Source of the DNA: Rubripirellula sp.
GTDB taxonomy: Bacteria; Planctomycetota; Planctomycetia; Pirellulales; Pirellulaceae
Assembly (NCBI GenBank): GCA_029287555.1
Contig: JARFQX010000796.1
Span: 1 to 9,479, forward strand
DNA length: 9,479 nt
Reading direction: 5' to 3'
Part shown: piece after piece, positions 7,324 to 9,479 of the stretch
How the letters are laid out: each line of letters opens with the position of its first letter
Position numbering within the stretch: position 1 is the stretch's first letter
Position numbers and translations under genes: made by a program
Notes under the pieces: generated by a model
The model's input: the letters and a program-made list of their open reading frames with translations, nothing else
Told to the model about the DNA's origin: nothing
The model's database searches: none

Positions 7324-7913
7324 TCAAGACGGCGTGTTGTACGCGTCGGGTACCCTCTACCCACGCCAATCCGTCGTTTCCAATCACGACCAACTCTGCC
7401 ATGAATGCCGCAGTGCGCGTCGGCAAACGGCTTCGCGTAGTCGGAGCAGTTGCGATCGGACTTAGGTGGAAAACGGGAGGTCCCAGTCACCTTGAAGGAC
7501 ACAAGGGCGTAGAGCTACCCCTTACCGCCCTTCAGCCTCCTCTCCCTAAGTGCGGCGGTTGCATCGACCGATCGCTGCAAGCGGTCGGCGTTCGTGCAGG
7601 AGGTGAATAACACCGACGCGCCTTTACCCAAAACGGTTGGAGCTCGCGTCGATGCAGCGGCTTGCATGAAAGAAATCGGTTTTGTGCTGGCGGTGAAACA
7701 GACCGACGCATTAACCCGATGAAGCACCAAACGTCCGTTCCAAGTCCCCATCCGTATCGCCGATCTCGCGGCGGGGAGTCGATCACCATGAGATCGCGGC
7801 TTCATTCCATTCGTTCCTCGGGTCCGTCCACTGCCATCGCTCGGTAGCGCCAGGACGGTCCTTGCAGAAACGTCCGCACGCTGCCAAGAGCCGCATTCTC
7901 GGCACCGATTGAA
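7324..7913. other. Non-coding stretch, possible dispersed repeat element
   Basis: About 590 bp without a supported gene. The - strand has adjacent open frames (7257-7502 and 7515-7805), but their products are Arg- and Ser-rich, lack domains and overlap equally open alternative frames. Those translations look to me like short hypothetical proteins that recur in Rhodopirellula-type genomes, which would make this a dispersed repeat; that is an unverified memory. Two structural signals support an element. A hairpin has 8-base arms 7568-7575 and 7581-7588, fully paired with one G-U pair. TGCATCGAC (7560-7568) recurs inverted as GTCGATGCA (7648-7656). Element borders could not be set, and no transposase is visible. 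Confidence 0.4.
7560..7656. repeat. Hairpin and long-range inverted repeat
   Basis: CCGATCGC (7568-7575) pairs with GCGGTCGG (7581-7588) around a TGCAA loop. Overlapping it, TGCATCGAC (7560-7568) is matched exactly in inverted orientation by GTCGATGCA (7648-7656), with 79 bp between; the similarity extends imperfectly into both outer flanks. The longer pairing would compete with the small hairpin. This may be the folded core of the surrounding repeat-like sequence. Confidence 0.4.
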
Positions 7914-7937
7914 TTACTGACATGGTGTCGGTAAGAT
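7909..7937 (+). promoter_or_regulatory. Likely sigma-70 promoter of the TetR gene
   Basis: TTGAAT (7909-7914) and TAAGAT (7932-7937) each match the housekeeping -35 and -10 consensus at 4 of 6 positions, with an ideal 17-bp spacer. Transcription would begin near 7944-7945, only 3-4 nt before ATG 7948, giving an almost leaderless mRNA. This agrees with the absence of a ribosome-binding site. The first palindromic operator fills the spacer and overlaps both hexamers, so repressor binding would exclude RNA polymerase. Confidence 0.55.
7914..7934. promoter_or_regulatory. Upstream operator-like palindrome (O1)
   Basis: Half-sites TTACTGACA (7914-7922) and TGTCGGTAA (7926-7934) flank the centre TGG. 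Eight of nine positions pair as an inverted repeat. Its left half is identical to that of the second palindrome 23 bp downstream. Position directly before a TetR-family gene, and inside its likely promoter, indicates the binding site of that repressor. Confidence 0.65.
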
Positions 7938-7957
7938 TACTGACAGCATGTCAGCAA
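7937..7957. promoter_or_regulatory. Downstream operator-like palindrome (O2) over the TetR start codon
   Basis: Half-sites TTACTGACA (7937-7945) and TGTCAGCAA (7949-7957) flank the centre GCA. Eight of nine positions pair, and the inner 13 bases (TGACA-GCA-TGTCA) form a perfect inverted repeat. ATG 7948-7950 lies inside it, so the first codons of the gene are also operator sequence. The two palindrome centres are 23 bp apart, about two helical turns, which may allow two dimers to bind one face of the DNA. Confidence 0.65.
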
Positions 7958-8625
7958 CAACATCGAAATCGCGATCTGGTTCTTCAAAAGCACGGCAGCG
8001 TTCGCGCCGTCATGCACCGGAGGAGGCACGCCGTGAGATCCTCGACAGCGCCACGCGATTCCTCCGGAGAGGTCACTTTCGCGATTTAACGGTCGGCGAG
8101 GCGATGGCGGGAACGACGCTCAGCCGCCCGGCGTTCTACCAGTATTTCACCGATCTGCACGATCTCATCATCTCGTTGTTGCGTGATATCGAGACGATCA
8201 TGCACCAAACTGCCAGCCCTTGGATTGACGGCGAAGGAGAAACCATCGCGGCGCTGTGGGAATCGAATCGGGCGGTCGTGGAATTATGCGTCCAACATGG
8301 CCACATCATACGCGCGATCGTGGAGGCCGCTCCGCTCGATGAGCGTCTCGAGCAGGCTTGGAAGTCTTTCATGCAACGCTGGGATGACGCAGTCGAAGCC
8401 CGAATTGTTGCTCAACAGAAAAAGGGTCTCATCCCGCCCTGCGACGCGCGGCGGATCGCCAATGCGCTCAACTCGCTCGATGTGAATTTGGTGGTTGCCG
8501 CGTTTGGGCGAGATCCGCATGACGATCCGAGAAAGGTCTTGGAGACGATGCATCGCGTGTGGAGCAGGACGCTTTATGGCCAACCTCCTCATGCATCGAC
8601 TGCCAAGAAGAAACGAACACCCTGA
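7948..8625 (+). CDS. TetR/AcrR-family transcriptional regulator (EthR-like)
   Basis: This 225-residue product has the usual TetR size. A basic N-terminal extension (1-28) precedes the DNA-binding domain (about 29-75), whose helix-turn-helix lies around LTVGEAMAGTTLSRPAFYQYF (47-67). The rest is a helical ligand-binding domain. Its ending, MHRVWSRTLYG (201-211), resembles the EthR-type group. A short basic tail (KKKR) follows. ATG 7948 is the only usable start: an in-frame TGA lies 30 bases upstream, and the next ATG falls inside the helix-turn-helix. There is no ribosome-binding site, but a promoter places transcription just before the ATG. Two palindromes over promoter and start suggest autorepression. 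The sulfatase remnant begins 30 bp downstream on the same strand, so the regulator probably once controlled it. Inducer unknown. Confidence 0.9.
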   Translation: MSATTSKSRSGSSKARQRSRRHAPEEARREILDSATRFLRRGHFRDLTVGEAMAGTTLSRPAFYQYFTDLHDLIISLLRDIETIMHQTASPWIDGEGETIAALWESNRAVVELCVQHGHIIRAIVEAAPLDERLEQAWKSFMQRWDDAVEARIVAQQKKGLIPPCDARRIANALNSLDVNLVVAAFGRDPHDDPRKVLETMHRVWSRTLYGQPPHASTAKKKRTP

Positions 8626-8644
8626 ACTGAATTACAAGCACACT

Positions 8645-8648
8645 GGAG
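8645..8648 (+). promoter_or_regulatory. Ribosome-binding site deciding the sulfatase start
   Basis: GGAG ends 7 nt before GTG 8656, a normal spacing. This favours GTG 8656 over in-frame TTG 8650, which lies too close. The signal peptide begins directly after it. Confidence 0.5.
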
Positions 8649-8655
8649 ATTGGAA

Positions 8656-9479
8656 GTGTTGCACTCAAAGCTCGTAAGCCTACCGCTGAGCATTGCCTTT
8701 CTGGGCATCTTTGTCGGATTCATTTCCGCACAAGACACACTTGATCGCACCCATCTACCGATCCAAGAGCCCAAACGGCCCACCTAAAGCGAACTTGACG
8801 TTCGCAATGTCAAAGAGACACCGCCGTTCTTCGAAGTCACGGCGCCTGAAAATGCTCCCAATGTCGTGATCGTGTTGATTGACGAAATCGGTTTCGGAGG
8901 GCCGAGTACATTCGGTGGCCCAATCCAAACACCGACTCTCGATAAGGATTTGACGAGTTTTACGGATTCATCGGAGGCGAAACGGATCAGTGGTTCCCCT
9001 TGATCTACGACGGTGTTACCAGGGTCACTCCGCCAGAGACGGAGGGTTATCATTTCACCGTCGACATGACGAATCAGGCGATTGGCTGGATGAAAGCTCA
9101 GCAGTCGATGACACCGGACAAGCCTTTCTTCATGTATTACGCGACCGGCGCCGTTCATGCGCCACACCACGTGCCCAAGAAGTGGGCGGACAAATATGAA
9201 GGCAAGTTCGACGCAGGATGGGACGCGATCCGTGCCGAAACCATTGCCCGTCAGAAAGAAATCGGTGTCATCCCGGCCAACACCAAGCTTGCACCAAAAC
9301 CCGAAGACATCAAGGACTGGGATGCCTTGTCCGATGATGAACGGCGTCTGTTCGCTCGTCAGGCCGAAGTGTTCGCCGGATTCCTTGAGCAGACGGACCA
9401 TGAGGTCGGTCGTCTCACCGCTGCGATCGAAGAAATCGGCGAAATGGACAATACCTTGTTCATCTACATTGCTGGTGAC
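8656..9479 (+). pseudogene. Arylsulfatase, inactivated by a stop codon and a catalytic-core deletion (3' partial)
   Basis: From GTG 8656 the frame gives a signal peptide (VSLPLSIAFLGIFVGFISAQ) and then reaches TAA 8785-8787 after 43 codons. The same frame continues past it with sulfatase sequence: SELDVRN, NVVIVLIDEIGFGG (metal-site region) and GGPIQTPTLDK, ending at 8946. The next bases belong to a later part of the protein in another frame: FDEFYGFIGG from 8949, then DKPFFMYYATGAVHAPHH and LDNTLFIYIAGD-like sequence to the window end. In intact relatives roughly 100 residues separate these blocks. They carry the C/S-x-P-x-R formylglycine motif and nearby catalytic Lys/His. The second metal-site Asp is Glu here. 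It follows the TetR gene by 30 bp, likely co-transcribed. Without the catalytic segment it cannot be an active sulfatase. The gene continues beyond the window. Confidence 0.85.

Noticed and set aside
7320..7610. 96-codon + strand frame overlapping the sigma remnant's stop (ATGA)
   Set aside because: The overlap imitates translational coupling, but the upstream gene is frameshifted there and the product resembles nothing I know.
7515..7805. 96-codon - strand frame with an overlapping 85-codon frame
   Set aside because: Both frames over the same bases are equally open, neither has a domain, and the region looks structured and repeat-like rather than coding.
8784..9401. 205-codon open frame on the - strand
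   Set aside because: It lies antisense to clear sulfatase sequence, has no recognisable domain, and is explained by codon bias of the + strand.
1..9479. CRISPR array, tRNA, rRNA, intact insertion sequence
   Set aside because: No regularly spaced repeats, tRNA-like folds, rRNA sequence or transposase was recognised on either strand.

Overview
The window most likely comes from a planctomycete of the Pirellulaceae (Rhodopirellula-like). The evidence is gene content: a DUF1587/1595/1592/1588/1585 protein with a c-type haem motif, a short ECF sigma factor of the Rhodopirellula/Verrucomicrobium type paired with a FecR-LamG membrane protein, and a sulfatase. This is inference from families, without a database search.

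Left part (1-5348, + strand): one tight run of four genes. They are a DUF1592-type protein (5' end outside the window), a secreted alpha/beta hydrolase, an ECF sigma factor and a one-pass FecR/LamG protein that is the likely anti-sigma sensor. The last three are joined by two 4-bp ATGA overlaps, so translation is probably coupled. A plausible reading is a cell-surface signalling unit: the LamG/FecR part senses something outside the membrane, the N-terminal part holds the sigma factor, and the operon's exported proteins are among its outputs.

Middle (5349-5928): about 580 bp without a convincing gene. Such operons often continue with more planctomycete-specific genes, but here there is only a short open frame, an orphan ribosome-binding site with start codon, and several inverted repeats. 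A CPBP-type intramembrane protease lies on the - strand (5929-6702).

Right part (6840-9479, + strand): a small sigma-factor gene broken by two +1 frameshifts, about 590 bp of non-coding, possibly repeated sequence, and an intact TetR-family regulator. A sulfatase follows, broken by a stop codon and by an internal deletion that removes the catalytic formylglycine region; it runs off the window. Just before the TetR gene are two matching 21-bp imperfect palindromes. The first fills the spacer of a likely promoter and the second covers the start codon, so the gene is probably autorepressed and leaderless.

The contrast is clear: the left half is intact, while two of the four genes to its right are broken.
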